DNA of 43,944 nt, taken from the NCBI RefSeq assembly GCF_001282115.1, contig NZ_LJBR01000028.1, positions 1 to 43,944 on the forward strand. The letters are read 5' to 3'. The notes beneath the pieces are model-generated. The model saw only the letters and a program-made list of their open reading frames with translations, did not search any database and had not been told where the DNA came from. Positions 20,163-29,512 of this stretch are shown one piece after another (the stretch's first letter is position 1; each line of letters begins with the position of its first letter). A program made the translations under genes and the position numbers. This stretch comes from Streptomyces sp. NRRL B-24085. GTDB lineage: Bacteria; Actinomycetota; Actinomycetes; Streptomycetales; Streptomycetaceae.

Positions 20163-21333
20163 GCTTCGGCCGGTCCCGGTCGCCGGCGCGCAGCACCCCC
20201 GCGAAGGCGACGAGGCCGCCGGCCAGGACGGTCACCAGGACGAACGACACCATCAGGCTGGTGGCCTGGGCCAGCGTGCCGATCGCGCTCGGGGCGATCA
20301 GCCCCGAGGTGTAGGTGATCGTCGCGACGCCGGCGATCGCCAGGCTGGGGTTGGGTCCGCTGCGGCCCGCCGCGGCGAAGCACAGCGGCACGACCACCGC
20401 GATGCCGAGACCCATCAGCGCGAACCCGCCCATCGCCACGGCCGGGTGGCCCCCGACGACGATGAGCAGCCCGCCGAGGACGGCGAGCGCCCCGCCCGTC
20501 CGGACCGTGCGCACCGAGCCGAACCGGTCCACCACCCGGTCTCCGACGAACCGCGCGATCGCCATGGTGAGCGTGAAACCGGTGGTGCACGCGGCCGCGA
20601 GCCCGGCCGAGGTGTCGAGCTGGTCCCGCAGATAGACCGCCGACCAGTCCAGGCTCGCGCCCTCCGCGAACACCGCGCAGAAGCCCACCGCGCCGATCAG
20701 CAGCGCCGACTTCGGCGGCAGCGCGAACCGGGGCGGCGGCTCCTCGTCCTCGGTGGGCTGGAGGTCCAGGACCCACCGGCAGAACAGCAGGCCGAGCACG
20801 GTGAGGGCGGCCGACGCGAGCGCGTGGTGCACACGCGCGTCCGAGCCCAGGTGTGCGGCGAGCGTGCCGGCCGCCGAGCCGATCAGGGCGCCCGCGCTCC
20901 ACATGCCGTGCAGCCCGGACATGATCGAGCGGCCCAGGCGGTTCTCGATCTCCACGCCGAGCGCGTTCATCGCCACGTCCGCCATGCCGGCCGTGGCGCC
21001 GTAGACGAAGAGGGCGAGGCAGAGCGTGAGGAGGTTCGGGGCCAGGGAGGGCAGGACCAGGGCCAGCGTCCACAGGGCGATCAGACCGCGCAGGGCGTTC
21101 CGGGCACCGAAGCGGTGGCTGACACTGCCCGCCAGCGGCATGGCCACGGACGCACCGAGCGCGGGGAAGGCGAGCGCCAGGCCCAACTGCCCGGCGCTGA
21201 CCGAGGAGTGGTCCTGGATCCACGGCACCCGTGTCGCGAACGATCCGGTCACGGCCCCGTGCACGGCGAACACGGCGGCCACGGCGTACCGGGCCCGCCG
21301 TACCTCGGCCGGCGCGTACACCACATCGCTCAT
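20122..21333 (-). CDS. MFS transporter paired with a ROK regulator
   Basis: A 403-residue major facilitator with about 12 membrane segments and the loop-2 motif GSVSHRFGARNALRG. The type resembles fucose-permease or YbjJ-like members; the substrate may be a sugar, inferred from the divergent ROK-family regulator. ATG 21333 begins MSDVVYAPAEVRRARY. The gene runs into the thioesterase gene at its 3' end (41-base convergent overlap). A palindromic operator candidate lies in the divergent promoter region. Confidence 0.9.
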   Translation of the reverse strand: MSDVVYAPAEVRRARYAVAAVFAVHGAVTGSFATRVPWIQDHSSVSAGQLGLALAFPALGASVAMPLAGSVSHRFGARNALRGLIALWTLALVLPSLAPNLLTLCLALFVYGATAGMADVAMNALGVEIENRLGRSIMSGLHGMWSAGALIGSAAGTLAAHLGSDARVHHALASAALTVLGLLFCRWVLDLQPTEDEEPPPRFALPPKSALLIGAVGFCAVFAEGASLDWSAVYLRDQLDTSAGLAAACTTGFTLTMAIARFVGDRVVDRFGSVRTVRTGGALAVLGGLLIVVGGHPAVAMGGFALMGLGIAVVVPLCFAAAGRSGPNPSLAIAGVATITYTSGLIAPSAIGTLAQATSLMVSFVLVTVLAGGLVAFAGVLRAGDRDRPKLSAPAAAVPDRQS

Positions 21334-21381
21334 GGTCGGGCCCCTCCCGGATCCTCGTCGTCCCCTTGCTTCCGCCGTAAA

Positions 21382-21404
21382 CTATCAGGAACCCTGCCTG
21401 ATAG
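21382..21404. promoter_or_regulatory. Operator candidate CTATCAGG-7-CCTGATAG
   Basis: Perfect 8-bp inverted arms at 21382-21389 and 21397-21404 lie between the divergent MFS and ROK genes. The position suits autorepression and repression of the transporter by the ROK protein. Read on the minus strand, the left half overlaps a TAGTTT -10-like hexamer for the MFS gene. Confidence 0.7.
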
Positions 21405-21446
21405 ATAGCGCGTATCCGGCAGTGCGGATCTGAGAGGATTCCCGGC

Positions 21447-22664
21447 ATGCCCGCATCCCCGAGCACCGCCCGGGCCATCAACGACCGGCTCGCCCTGCGC
21501 CTGCTCCAGCAGGAAGGCCCGCTGACGGCAGGGCAGTTGAAGCAGCTCACCGGACTGTCCCGGCCGTCCGTGGCCGACCTCGTCGAGCGCCTCGCCGCCG
21601 CCGGACTGATCGACGTGGTCGGGGAGTCGGGGGAGCAGCGCCGCGGCCCGAACGCGAAGCTGTACGGCATCGTGGCCGGCCGCGCCCACCTCGCGGCCCT
21701 CGACGTCCGCACCGAGGGCGTCTCCGTCGTCGTCTCCGACCTGCTGGGACGGGTGCTCGCCGAGGCCTCGGTGCCCATCGGCGAGGAGACCGGCACCGGG
21801 CCCGCCGTCGAGCAGGCCGTCGCCCTGGTCGAACGGGCGGCGAAGGAGGCGGGGGTGCCCGAGCTGCACACGGTCGGCATCGGCGCCCCCGGCCTGATCG
21901 ACCCGGCCACCGGCGAACTCCGCGACTCCGGCGGGCTGCCCGCCTGGCACCGGCGCCTGGTGCTGGCGCTCCAGGAGCGACTCCCCGCGACCCGCGTCCA
22001 CGTCGAGAACGAGACCAACCTCGCGGCCCTGGCGGAACAGCGCGAGGGCACGGCCCGGGACCGGGACACCTTCGTCCTGCTGTGGCTCGGCCACGGCACG
22101 GGCGCGGCCGTCGTCCTGGACGGCACCCTGCGCCGGGGCGCGTCGGGCGGCACGGGCGAGATCGGGTTCCTGCCGGTGCCGGGCACGACGGTCCTGCCCT
22201 CGGCCCTGGACTGCGAAGGGGGCTTCCACTCCCTGGCGGGATCGGCGGCGATCGTGGAACTGGCGGGGCGGCACGGGCTGACGGCCGGGGCGGAGGGCTC
22301 CGAGCCACCGGCCGCAGGCGTGGTCCGGGAAGCGGTGGCCGGCGCCGCGACGGAGTTCCTCGACGCCCTCGCGGACCGCCTCGCCGTGGGAGTCGCCGCG
22401 GTCGTCGCCATCCTCGACCCCGGATGCCTGGTCCTGGGCGGCGAGGTGGGGCAGGCGGGAGGGGAGGACCTCGCGGCCAGGGTGGAGCGACGGGTCCGCC
22501 GTATGTCACCGCTGCCCACCGAGGTGCGGGCGAGCGCGCTGGGAGGCGGGGCGGTGCTCCGGGGAGCCCTGCTCACGGCGAGGGAGAGGGCTCAGGACGA
22601 GGTGTTCGCGCCCCTCCCGGGGTCCGGGACGCTGCCCGGTCAGCCTCCGGTGACCCGCACGTAG
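21447..22664 (+). CDS. ROK-family transcriptional regulator
   Basis: A 405-residue protein with an N-terminal winged helix-turn-helix (LTAGQLKQLTGLSRPSVADLV, about 26-46) and a ROK sugar-binding domain (about 80-390; VGIGAPGLIDPATG and LWLGHGTGAAVVLDG). The canonical CxCGxxGCxE zinc site is replaced by a sequence with one Cys (ALDCEGGFHSLAG), so kinase activity and zinc binding are unlikely. It should act as a sugar-responsive repressor of itself and the divergent MFS gene. The 3' end overlaps a gene remnant on the other strand. Confidence 0.92.
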   Translation: MPASPSTARAINDRLALRLLQQEGPLTAGQLKQLTGLSRPSVADLVERLAAAGLIDVVGESGEQRRGPNAKLYGIVAGRAHLAALDVRTEGVSVVVSDLLGRVLAEASVPIGEETGTGPAVEQAVALVERAAKEAGVPELHTVGIGAPGLIDPATGELRDSGGLPAWHRRLVLALQERLPATRVHVENETNLAALAEQREGTARDRDTFVLLWLGHGTGAAVVLDGTLRRGASGGTGEIGFLPVPGTTVLPSALDCEGGFHSLAGSAAIVELAGRHGLTAGAEGSEPPAAGVVREAVAGAATEFLDALADRLAVGVAAVVAILDPGCLVLGGEVGQAGGEDLAARVERRVRRMSPLPTEVRASALGGGAVLRGALLTARERAQDEVFAPLPGSGTLPGQPPVTRT

Positions 22665-22849
22665 TCCTCGAACGCCCGCTTCCCCACGGCCCGTTCGGGC
22701 CCGCAGCCGCCCGGGCCGCCCTGGATCGTCGGGGTCGACAAGGTGCCGTTCCCGTACGCGTCCTGGCGGGCGAAGGAGACCCGGCGGCGGGCAAGGGCCG
22801 TCGTCACCGCCGCCGGGCCCGTCTCTACGGGTTTCCACGCACGGCGACC
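22640..22849 (-). pseudogene. 3' remnant of an unidentified gene
   Basis: The minus frame is open from 22849 to the TGA at 22640, and nearly all codons end in G or C as in real Streptomyces genes. The readable C-terminus includes VSFARQDAYGNGTLSTP, GGPGGCGPERAVGKRAF and EDYVRVTGG. The only in-frame start is a GTG at 22807, giving 55 residues with no signal peptide. The frame lies directly behind a chitinase-type promoter (22847-22876), so the front of the gene seems deleted. I cannot name the protein. In S. coelicolor I recall a chitinase gene at this place. Confidence 0.55.
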
Positions 22850-22876
22850 CTAAAAAGGACTAGACCATTTCGTCAA
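22847..22876 (-). promoter_or_regulatory. Chitinase-type promoter with DasR-like site, no intact gene
   Basis: On the minus strand -35 TTGACG (22876-22871) and -10 TAGGGT (22852-22847) are 18 bases apart. The spacer holds TGGTCTAGTCC (22857-22867 on the plus strand), close to the DasR site core TGGTCTAGACCA. The same arrangement precedes the chitinase gene at 37.6 kb. Confidence 0.75.
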
Positions 22877-23007
22877 TGGATCTGCGCCAACCGCCCGTTG
22901 AGGAACCGGCCGCCGCACAAGTCCATCCACGTCGCCTGTGAGCCACCCCACACCCTTCGCCTGTATGGACGTCGATCAGGCGTGGCAGACTGGCTCTGTA
23001 CCAGAAG

Positions 23008-23138
23008 CAGCGCACTCCGGGGTCGGTGAAAGTCCGAACCGGCGGTTACAGTCCGCGACCCGACCGCTTCCAGCGGCCGGTTGACCAGGTGAAATTCCTG
23101 GACCGACGGTTAAAGTCCGGATGGGAGGCAGTGCGCGG
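23008..23138 (+). ncRNA. FMN riboswitch (RFN element)
   Basis: Conserved RFN boxes are visible: GGGTCGGTGAAAGTCCGAACC (split around 23020-23040), GTTACAGTCCGCGACCCG, CCAGGTGAAATTCCTGGACC and GGTTAAAGTCCGGATGGGAG. The closing stem pairs GCGCACT (23010-23016) with AGTGCGC (23130-23136). It lies 150 bases upstream of ribE and would lower expression of the riboflavin operon when FMN is abundant. The bases between it and ribE form the expression platform. Confidence 0.95.
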
Positions 23139-23285
23139 CGGGCGGGCATTCGTGCGCGCCGCCGTATCCGTTCGTCCTGAGGGACGAGTGCGTCCGGCGT
23201 CGCCCCCGGTGTTCCCGCTCGTTCATTCTGTCGTCATCGACAGCCCCGGAGTCCGTGCCCGAATGAGGCAGGGAGGACCCGGGAA

Positions 23286-23891
23286 GTGTTCACCGGAATC
23301 GTCGAAGAGCTGGGCGAGATCACCGCCGTCGAGAACCTCGGCGACGCCTGTCGCTTCCGACTGCGCGGCCCCGTCGTCACCGAGGGTGCGAAGCACGGGG
23401 ACTCCATCGCCGTCAACGGCGTCTGCCTCACCGTCGTCGACCACGAGGGCGACGAGTTCACCGCCGACGTCATGGCCGAGACCCTCGACCGCTCCAGCCT
23501 CGGCGCCCTGGGCGTCGGCTCCCGCGTCAACCTGGAGCGGCCCACCGCCGTGGGCGCGCGCCTCGGCGGGCACATCGTGCAGGGCCACGTCGACGGCACC
23601 GGCGAGATCCTGGAGCGCAAGCCCTCCGAGCACTGGGAGATCATCAAGATCTCGCTGCCCGCGGACCTCTCCCGCTATGTCGTGGAGAAGGGCTCCATCA
23701 CGGTCGACGGCATCAGCCTCACCGTCGTGGACGCGGGCCCCGACTACTTCACCGTCAGCCTCATCCCCACCACCCTCGCCCTGACCACGCTCGGCCTCAA
23801 GCAGCCCGGCGCCCCGGTCAACCTCGAGGTGGACGTCGTCGCCAAGTACGTCGAGCGCCTGCTCGCGAGCAGTCAGGGGGCGGGCAAGTGA
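23286..23891 (+). CDS. ribE: Riboflavin synthase, alpha chain
   Basis: Dismutates two 6,7-dimethyl-8-ribityllumazine molecules to riboflavin. The 201-residue protein has the two lumazine-binding repeats of the family, beginning MFTGIVEELGEI and continuing with GHIVQGHVDGTGEI from about residue 95. The GTG at 23286 follows GGGAGG. It is the first gene behind the FMN riboswitch and overlaps ribM (GTGA). Confidence 0.96.
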   Translation: MFTGIVEELGEITAVENLGDACRFRLRGPVVTEGAKHGDSIAVNGVCLTVVDHEGDEFTADVMAETLDRSSLGALGVGSRVNLERPTAVGARLGGHIVQGHVDGTGEILERKPSEHWEIIKISLPADLSRYVVEKGSITVDGISLTVVDAGPDYFTVSLIPTTLALTTLGLKQPGAPVNLEVDVVAKYVERLLASSQGAGK

Positions 23892-24529
23892 ACTCCCTCA
23901 ACACCGAGGCCTTCACCCTGTTCGGCCAGCACATCCTCTGGTCGGACATGATCGGCAACATCCTGGGTCTCATCGCCCTCGCCCTCGGCTGGCGGCGCAA
24001 CCTGTGGAGCTGGCCGGTGCAGTTCGCCTCCGGCCTCATCCTCTTCGGCGCCTTCTACGGCCACCTCACCGGCAGCGCCGGCAAGCAGGCCGTCGTGATG
24101 GTCGTCGCCCTGTACGGCTGGTGGCAGTGGAACCGCAACAAGGGCCAGTCGGGCGACGGGCACATCGCGCCCCGCTTCGCCACCTGGCGTGAGCGCGGTG
24201 CCCTGGTCGGCGCCGCCGCCGTCGGCACCGTCGCCGTCGCCCTGCTCTTCAAGGCCTACCCGACGCTGTCCTGGGACCCCTGGCCGGACGCCTACATCTT
24301 CATCGGCACCGTCGTCGCCATGTACGCCCAGGCCCGCGGCATGGTCGAGTTCTGGTTCGCCTGGCTCCTCGTCGACCTCGTCGGCGTCCCGCTGAACTTC
24401 GCCAACGGCTACGCCTTCTCCGGCTTCGTCTACGTCATCTACGGCGCGCTCGTCCTGTGGGGCATGCGCGACTGGTGGCTGCGCTCCCGCGAGTCCGCGC
24501 GGCCCGTCATGGAAGGAGCGCCGGCATGA
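23888..24529 (+). CDS. ribM: PnuC-family riboflavin transporter RibM (PnuX)
   Basis: A 213-residue membrane protein with about seven segments and the PnuC-family pattern ([43 protein letters not shown]). PnuC itself moves nicotinamide riboside, but the members inside FMN-riboswitch operons of Streptomyces and Corynebacterium transport riboflavin, which I infer here. The GTG overlaps the ribE stop, and its own stop overlaps the ribBA ATG. Confidence 0.9.
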   Translation: MNSLNTEAFTLFGQHILWSDMIGNILGLIALALGWRRNLWSWPVQFASGLILFGAFYGHLTGSAGKQAVVMVVALYGWWQWNRNKGQSGDGHIAPRFATWRERGALVGAAAVGTVAVALLFKAYPTLSWDPWPDAYIFIGTVVAMYAQARGMVEFWFAWLLVDLVGVPLNFANGYAFSGFVYVIYGALVLWGMRDWWLRSRESARPVMEGAPA

Positions 24530-25815
24530 CCGCCGCACCCATCTTGTACAGCACCGACGGGTTCGAGGACTTCGCGCTGGACCCCGTCGAGCAGGCCATC
24601 GCCGACATCGCCGCCGGCCGGCCCATCGTGGTCGTCGACGACGAGGACCGCGAGAACGAGGGCGACCTGGTCGTCGCCGCCGAGAAGGTCACGCCCGAGA
24701 TCGTCGCCTTCATGATGAGCGAGTGCCGCGGCCTGATCTGCGCCCCCATGGAGGGCGGTGAACTGGACCGGCTCAAGCTGCCGCAGATGGTCGACGACAA
24801 CACCGAGTCGATGAAGACCGCGTTCACCGTCTCCGTGGACGCCTCGGGCGCCCACGGCGTGACCACCGGCATCTCGGCGTCGGATCGCGCGACCACGCTC
24901 CGGCTCCTGGCGAGCGGCGGCGCCGAGCCCACCGACTTCGTCCGCCCCGGCCACATCTTCCCGCTGCGCGCCAAGGACGGAGGCGTCCTCACCCGCAATG
25001 GCCACACCGAGGCCGCCGTCGACCTGGCCCGCCTCGCGGGCCTGCGCCCGGCGGGCGCGATCGTGGAGATCGCGGGCGAGGACGGCCGGATGCTCCGCCT
25101 GCCCGAGCTGATCCCCTTCGCCCGCAAGCACGGCCTGACGATCATCTCGATCGAGGACCTGATCGCCTACCGCCGCAGCAGCGAGCCCGCGGTCCGCCGC
25201 GAGGCCCAGACCCGGCTGCCCACCGCCCACGGCACCTTCACCGCGTACGGCTACCGCTCTACCGTCGACGGCGTCGAGCACGTCGCCCTCGTCCACGGCG
25301 AGATCGGCGACGGCGAGGACGTCCTGGTCCGCGTCCACTCCGAGTGCCTCACCGGAGACGTCTTCGGCTCCCTGCGCTGCGACTGCGGCCCCCAGCTCGA
25401 CGCCTCCCTGGAGCGCATCCAGGCCGAGGGCAGGGGAGTGGTGGTCTACCTGCGCGGCCACGAGGGGCGCGGCATCGGCCTGCTGTCCAAGCTGCGGGCG
25501 TACGAACTCCAGGAACAGGGCCACGACACCCTCGACGCCAACCTGGAACTCGGCCTGCCCGCCGACGCCCGGGACTACGGAGCCGGCGCGCAGATCCTGG
25601 AGGACCTCGGTGTCCGCAGCCTGCGCCTGATGACCAACAACCCCGACAAGTCCGACGCCCTCCTGCGGCACGGCCTCAAGGTCACAGGCCGGGAGCCGAT
25701 GCCCGTCCAGGCGGGCGAGCACAACCTCCGCTACCTGCGCACCAAGCGGGACCGGATGGGCCACGACCTTCCCTGGCTGGACACCGCCCCGGTGTCCACC
25801 TGCAGCAACCAGTAA
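24526..25815 (+). CDS. ribBA: Bifunctional DHBP synthase / GTP cyclohydrolase II
   Basis: A 429-residue fusion supplying both precursors of lumazine. The N-terminal DHBP synthase (about 15-215) has [18 protein letters not shown] with its acidic metal-binding residues. The C-terminal GTP cyclohydrolase II (about 225-420) has the zinc cysteines Cys274, Cys285 and Cys287 in [17 protein letters not shown] and the GHEGRGIGL motif. GAAGGAG precedes the ATG, which overlaps the ribM stop (ATGA). Confidence 0.97.
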   Translation: MTAAPILYSTDGFEDFALDPVEQAIADIAAGRPIVVVDDEDRENEGDLVVAAEKVTPEIVAFMMSECRGLICAPMEGGELDRLKLPQMVDDNTESMKTAFTVSVDASGAHGVTTGISASDRATTLRLLASGGAEPTDFVRPGHIFPLRAKDGGVLTRNGHTEAAVDLARLAGLRPAGAIVEIAGEDGRMLRLPELIPFARKHGLTIISIEDLIAYRRSSEPAVRREAQTRLPTAHGTFTAYGYRSTVDGVEHVALVHGEIGDGEDVLVRVHSECLTGDVFGSLRCDCGPQLDASLERIQAEGRGVVVYLRGHEGRGIGLLSKLRAYELQEQGHDTLDANLELGLPADARDYGAGAQILEDLGVRSLRLMTNNPDKSDALLRHGLKVTGREPMPVQAGEHNLRYLRTKRDRMGHDLPWLDTAPVSTCSNQ

Positions 25816-25839
25816 GCACTTCGAGGAGAGTTCGAGAAC

Positions 25840-26325
25840 GTGAGCGGCAAGGGTGCACCGGAGCTGTCCGTACGCAACGTGGGCGACCTCAGGGTCGCCG
25901 TCATCGCGGCGCAGTGGCACGAGAAGGTGATGGACGGACTGGTCGACGGCGCCCTGCGGGCCCTGCACGACCTGGGCATCGACGAGCCGACCCTCCTCAG
26001 GGTCCCCGGCAGCTGGGAGCTCCCGGTCGTCGCCAAGGTCCTCGCGGGCCGCGGCTACGACGCGATCGTCGCCCTCGGTGTCGTCATCCGCGGCGGCACC
26101 CCGCACTTCGAGTACGTGTGCCAGGGCGTCGTCCAGGGCCTCACCCAGGTGTCCGTGGAGACCGGCGTCCCCGTCGGCATGGGCGTCCTCACCTGCGACA
26201 CCGAGGAGCAGGCCCTGGACCGGGCCGGCCTGGAGGGCTCCAACGAGGACAAGGGGCACGAGGCGGTGACCGCCGCGGTGGCCACGGCGGCCACCCTCCG
26301 CTCAGTATCTGAACCGTGGCACTAG
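25840..26325 (+). CDS. ribH: 6,7-Dimethyl-8-ribityllumazine synthase
   Basis: A 161-residue protein that condenses the pyrimidine and DHBP products to lumazine, normally as a large oligomer. Typical segments are [29 protein letters not shown] with the active-site His, and the C-terminal [10 protein letters not shown]. The GTG at 25840 follows GAGGAGAG. It is the last gene of the rib operon, 24 bases after ribBA. Confidence 0.97.
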   Translation: MSGKGAPELSVRNVGDLRVAVIAAQWHEKVMDGLVDGALRALHDLGIDEPTLLRVPGSWELPVVAKVLAGRGYDAIVALGVVIRGGTPHFEYVCQGVVQGLTQVSVETGVPVGMGVLTCDTEEQALDRAGLEGSNEDKGHEAVTAAVATAATLRSVSEPWH

Positions 26326-26359
26326 GTGGTCCGGGCTTACGCGTAAAGTGGGCGCCACC

Positions 26360-26632
26360 ATGTCCAATAAGACGTTCGAGGAGCTCTTCACCGAGCTCCA
26401 GCACAAGGCCGCCAACGGCGATCCCGCCACCTCCCGCACCGCGGAGCTGGTCGGCAAGGGCGTCCATGCCATCGGCAAGAAGGTCGTCGAAGAGGCCGCC
26501 GAGGTCTGGATGGCCGCCGAGTACGAGGGCAAGGAGGCGGCCGCCGAGGAGATCTCGCAGCTGCTCTACCACGTCCAGGTGATGATGGTCGCGCGCGGCA
26601 TCTCCCTCGACGACGTCTACGCCCACCTGTAA
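26360..26632 (+). CDS. hisE: Phosphoribosyl-ATP pyrophosphohydrolase
   Basis: Second step of histidine biosynthesis. The 90-residue protein has the all-helical EExxE-type metal site in [20 protein letters not shown] and [14 protein letters not shown]. No ribosome site is visible before ATG 26360, and a TAAAGT -10-like hexamer at 26344-26349 would place the transcript start a few bases upstream, so a near-leaderless message is likely. hisG follows after 44 bases. Confidence 0.95.
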   Translation: MSNKTFEELFTELQHKAANGDPATSRTAELVGKGVHAIGKKVVEEAAEVWMAAEYEGKEAAAEEISQLLYHVQVMMVARGISLDDVYAHL

Positions 26633-26676
26633 GCCGTTCGCCGCACCCACCCCTCAGAGCAAAGGAAGCCGACCTC

Positions 26677-27525
26677 ATGCTGCGCATCGCCGTCCCCAAC
26701 AAGGGTTCCCTGTCAGGACCTGCGGCGGACATGCTGCATGAGGCCGGCTACCAGCAGCGCCGCGAGTCCAAGGAACTGCGGATCGTCGACCCGGTCAACG
26801 ACGTGGAGTTCTTCTACCTCCGCCCCCGGGACATCGCCATCTACGTCTCCTCCGGCCAGCTCGACATCGGCATCACCGGCCGGGACCTGCTGGTCGACTC
26901 CGGCGCCGACGCCGAGGAGATCCTCCCGCTCGGCTTCGCCCGCTCCACCTTCCGCTTCGCGTCCAAGCCGGGCACCGCCAACGGCGTCGAGGACCTCAAG
27001 GGCAAGACGGTCGCCACGTCCTACGAGGGGATCGTCGCCGGACACCTCGCCGAGAACGGCATCGACGCCGCCGTCGTCCACCTCGACGGCGCGGTCGAGA
27101 CCGCCATCGAGCTCGGGGTCGCCGAGGTCATCGCGGACGTCGTCGAGACCGGCACCAGCCTGCGCAACGCGGGCCTGGAGGTCTTCGGCGAGCCCATCAT
27201 GAAGTCCGAGGCCGTGGTCGTCCGCCGCACCGGCGCCGACGGCGAGGACCCCAAGGTCCAGCAGTTCCTGCGCCGCCTCCAGGGCGTGCTCGTGGCGCGG
27301 ACGTACGTGATGATGGACTACGACTGCCGCGTCGAGCAGCTCGAGAAGGCCGTCGCGCTCACCCCGGGCCTCGAGTCCCCGACCGTCTCCCCGCTGCACA
27401 ACGAGGGCTGGGTCGCCGTCCGCGCGATGGTCCCCGCCAAGGAGGCGCAGCGGATCATGGACGACCTGTACGACATCGGCGCACGGGCCATCCTGACGAC
27501 GGCCATCCACGCCTGCCGGCTGTGA
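26677..27525 (+). CDS. hisG: ATP phosphoribosyltransferase, long form
   Basis: First and feedback-regulated step of histidine synthesis. The 282-residue length and C-terminal ACT-like domain (after about 215, LEKAVALTPGLESPTVSPL) mark the hexameric long form. The PRPP-binding segment is GAVETAIELGVAEVIADVVETG. AAAGGAAG precedes ATG 26677. hisE and the following small membrane protein form one transcript with it. Confidence 0.96.
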   Translation: MLRIAVPNKGSLSGPAADMLHEAGYQQRRESKELRIVDPVNDVEFFYLRPRDIAIYVSSGQLDIGITGRDLLVDSGADAEEILPLGFARSTFRFASKPGTANGVEDLKGKTVATSYEGIVAGHLAENGIDAAVVHLDGAVETAIELGVAEVIADVVETGTSLRNAGLEVFGEPIMKSEAVVVRRTGADGEDPKVQQFLRRLQGVLVARTYVMMDYDCRVEQLEKAVALTPGLESPTVSPLHNEGWVAVRAMVPAKEAQRIMDDLYDIGARAILTTAIHACRL

Positions 27526-27539
27526 GGGAAGTACCGCAG

Positions 27540-27998
27540 ATGTCCTCCGAACCGCCCACCCTCCCCGTCACCTTCCGGCCGGGCCGCACCCGTGCCGTGC
27601 TGATCAGCGCGGGTGTCGCGATCTTCGTGACGATCACGGTGATCGCGCTCCTGCTGGAGCAGCTCGGTCCCGGCGAACGCCTGAGCTTCATCCTCACGGC
27701 GGCCCTGCTCGCCGGTGTGCTGTTCCTGCTGGCGAGGGTGAAGGTCGTCGCCGACGAGTCCGGTGTCACCGTCCAGAACATCGCGGGCCGGCGGCATCTG
27801 GAGTGGGCCGAGATCATCCAGGTGAACCTCCGCCCGGGCGACCCGTGGGTGTTCCTCAACCTCAGCGACGGCACCAGCCTGCCGGCGCTCGGCATCCAGC
27901 CGGGCATCGCGAAGCAGCAGGCCATCGCCGACGCCAAGGCCCTGCGGGCACTCGCCGAGGCCCGTTCCACAGCCCGCACCGACGAAGATCAGGGCTGA
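27540..27998 (+). CDS. PH-domain small membrane protein
   Basis: A 152-residue protein with two membrane segments (about 20-42 and 48-66) followed by a bacterial PH-like domain (VVADESGVTVQNIAGRRHLEW). Proteins of this type follow hisG in many actinobacteria, with no established function. The ATG at 27540 follows GAGGGAAG; a GTG at 27522 overlapping the hisG stop is the alternative. A terminator lies 50 bases downstream. Confidence 0.88.
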   Translation: MSSEPPTLPVTFRPGRTRAVLISAGVAIFVTITVIALLLEQLGPGERLSFILTAALLAGVLFLLARVKVVADESGVTVQNIAGRRHLEWAEIIQVNLRPGDPWVFLNLSDGTSLPALGIQPGIAKQQAIADAKALRALAEARSTARTDEDQG

Positions 27999-28048
27999 CT
28001 CAGGGGCTTCCACCCTGCCGCAGTCGCCCGTGTCTTGATTAATCTGTT

Positions 28049-28077
28049 GGCGGAGGCGTTTTCACCGCGCCTCCGCC
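28049..28077 (+). terminator. Intrinsic hairpin after the hisE-hisG operon
   Basis: Ten-bp perfect stem GGCGGAGGCG (28049-28058) and CGCCTCCGCC (28068-28077), loop TTTTCACCG, followed by TCTCG. It separates the his genes from the CNNM/CorC pair. Confidence 0.85.
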
Positions 28078-28177
28078 TCTCGTTGTTCCTGCTACCCGAG
28101 GAGTGACTCCCTCCAGCGATGGACGGATCGTCCTGTAGTACCTGCGCCGCCCCCTCCCGGCATACCGAGGCGGCGGC

Positions 28178-29512
28178 ATGACCATCCCCCTGCTGCTCCT
28201 GGCAGCGGCGTTCCTGCTGATTCTCGCCAACGGCTTCTTCGTGGCGGCCGAGTTCGGCCTCGTCACCGTCGAGGCCACCGACGCCGAGAAGGCCGCCGCG
28301 GAAGGCGACCGACGGGCCCGGCGGGTCGCCGAGTCGCTCAAGGAGCTGTCGTTCCAGCTCTCCGGCACCCAGCTCGGCATCACCATCACCTCCCTCGTCG
28401 TCGGCATGCTCGCCGAACCGGCGCTCGCGGAACTCCTGCACGGCCCGTTCACGGCCGTCGGCGTCCCCGAGGGCGCGGTCTCCGGGGTCGCCGTCGTCGT
28501 CGGCATGCTGCTGGCCTCGGCCGTGCAGATGGTGATCGGCGAACTCGTGCCCAAGAACTGGGCGGTGTCCAAGCCGATGCAGGTCGCCCGCTTCGTCGCG
28601 GGCCCGCAGCACGCCTTCGCCCGGCTGTTCCGCCCGGTGATCGCCGCGCTGAACGCGGTCGCCAACCGCCTGGTCCGCGCCCTCGGCATCGAACCCGCCG
28701 AGGAGCTGGCCTCCGCCCGCACCCCCGGCGAGCTGGTCTCCCTGGCCCGCCACTCGGCCCAGGCCGGCGCCCTGGAACAGGACACCGCGGACCTCTTCGT
28801 GCGCACCCTGTCCCTCGGTGAGCTCACCGCGCAGCACGTCATGACGCCGCGCGTGAAGGTCAGCTCGCTCCAGGCCTCGGCCACCGCCGAGGACGTCGTC
28901 AACCTCACCCGTGCCACCGGACTGTCCCGCTTCCCCGTCTACCGGGAGAAGATCGACGAGATCGTCGGCATGGTCCACCTCAAGGACGCCCTGGCCGTGC
29001 CCGTCCAGGACCGGCTGCGCACCCCCGTCGGCCGGATCGCCCGTCCGGCGCTGCTGGTGCCCGAGACCCTCCCGGTCCAGCCCCTGCTGGCCCGGCTGCG
29101 CAGCGAGCAGCCCATCGCCGTCGTCGTCGACGAGTACGGCGGTACGGCCGGCGTGGTCACCCTGGAGGACATCGTCGAGGAGATCGTCGGCGAGGTCCGC
29201 GACGAGCACGACGGTCAGGACGTCCCCGAGCTCGTCGCCGCCCCGCCCGAGGACGGCCGCCTCGCCTGGGACGCCGACGGCAGCTGCCGGGTCGACATCC
29301 TCCAGCGCATAGGCTTCGACGTGCCCGAGGGGCCGTACGAGACCGTCGCCGGGCTGGTCGCCGACCTGCTCGGCCGTATCCCCGCCGTCGGCGACCGGGC
29401 CGAGCTGCCCGGCTGGCGGCTCACCGTCCGCCAGGTCGGGCACTACCGCGCCGAGCGGGTCCGCCTGGTGCGCACCGTCCCCGCGGTCAACGTCATGGAG
29501 GCCGCCCGATGA
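28178..29512 (+). CDS. CNNM/CorC-type membrane protein with CBS domains
   Basis: A 444-residue hemolysin-family (HlyC/CorC, CNNM) protein: a DUF21 membrane domain (about 1-190, opening LILANGFFVAAEFGLVTVEA), two CBS motifs (about 205-335, VMTPRVKV and VVDEYGGTAGVVTLEDIVEE) and a C-terminal CorC/HlyC domain (about 350-430). Members are linked to Mg2+ efflux or resistance in other bacteria; the actual ion is not shown here. It overlaps its paralogue downstream by ATGA. Confidence 0.93.
   Translation: MTIPLLLLAAAFLLILANGFFVAAEFGLVTVEATDAEKAAAEGDRRARRVAESLKELSFQLSGTQLGITITSLVVGMLAEPALAELLHGPFTAVGVPEGAVSGVAVVVGMLLASAVQMVIGELVPKNWAVSKPMQVARFVAGPQHAFARLFRPVIAALNAVANRLVRALGIEPAEELASARTPGELVSLARHSAQAGALEQDTADLFVRTLSLGELTAQHVMTPRVKVSSLQASATAEDVVNLTRATGLSRFPVYREKIDEIVGMVHLKDALAVPVQDRLRTPVGRIARPALLVPETLPVQPLLARLRSEQPIAVVVDEYGGTAGVVTLEDIVEEIVGEVRDEHDGQDVPELVAAPPEDGRLAWDADGSCRVDILQRIGFDVPEGPYETVAGLVADLLGRIPAVGDRAELPGWRLTVRQVGHYRAERVRLVRTVPAVNVMEAAR

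Noticed and set aside
22969..23007. Promoter just upstream of the FMN riboswitch
   Set aside because: TGGACG and CAGACT are present but 14 bases apart, too close for a confident call; a promoter must exist but I cannot place it.
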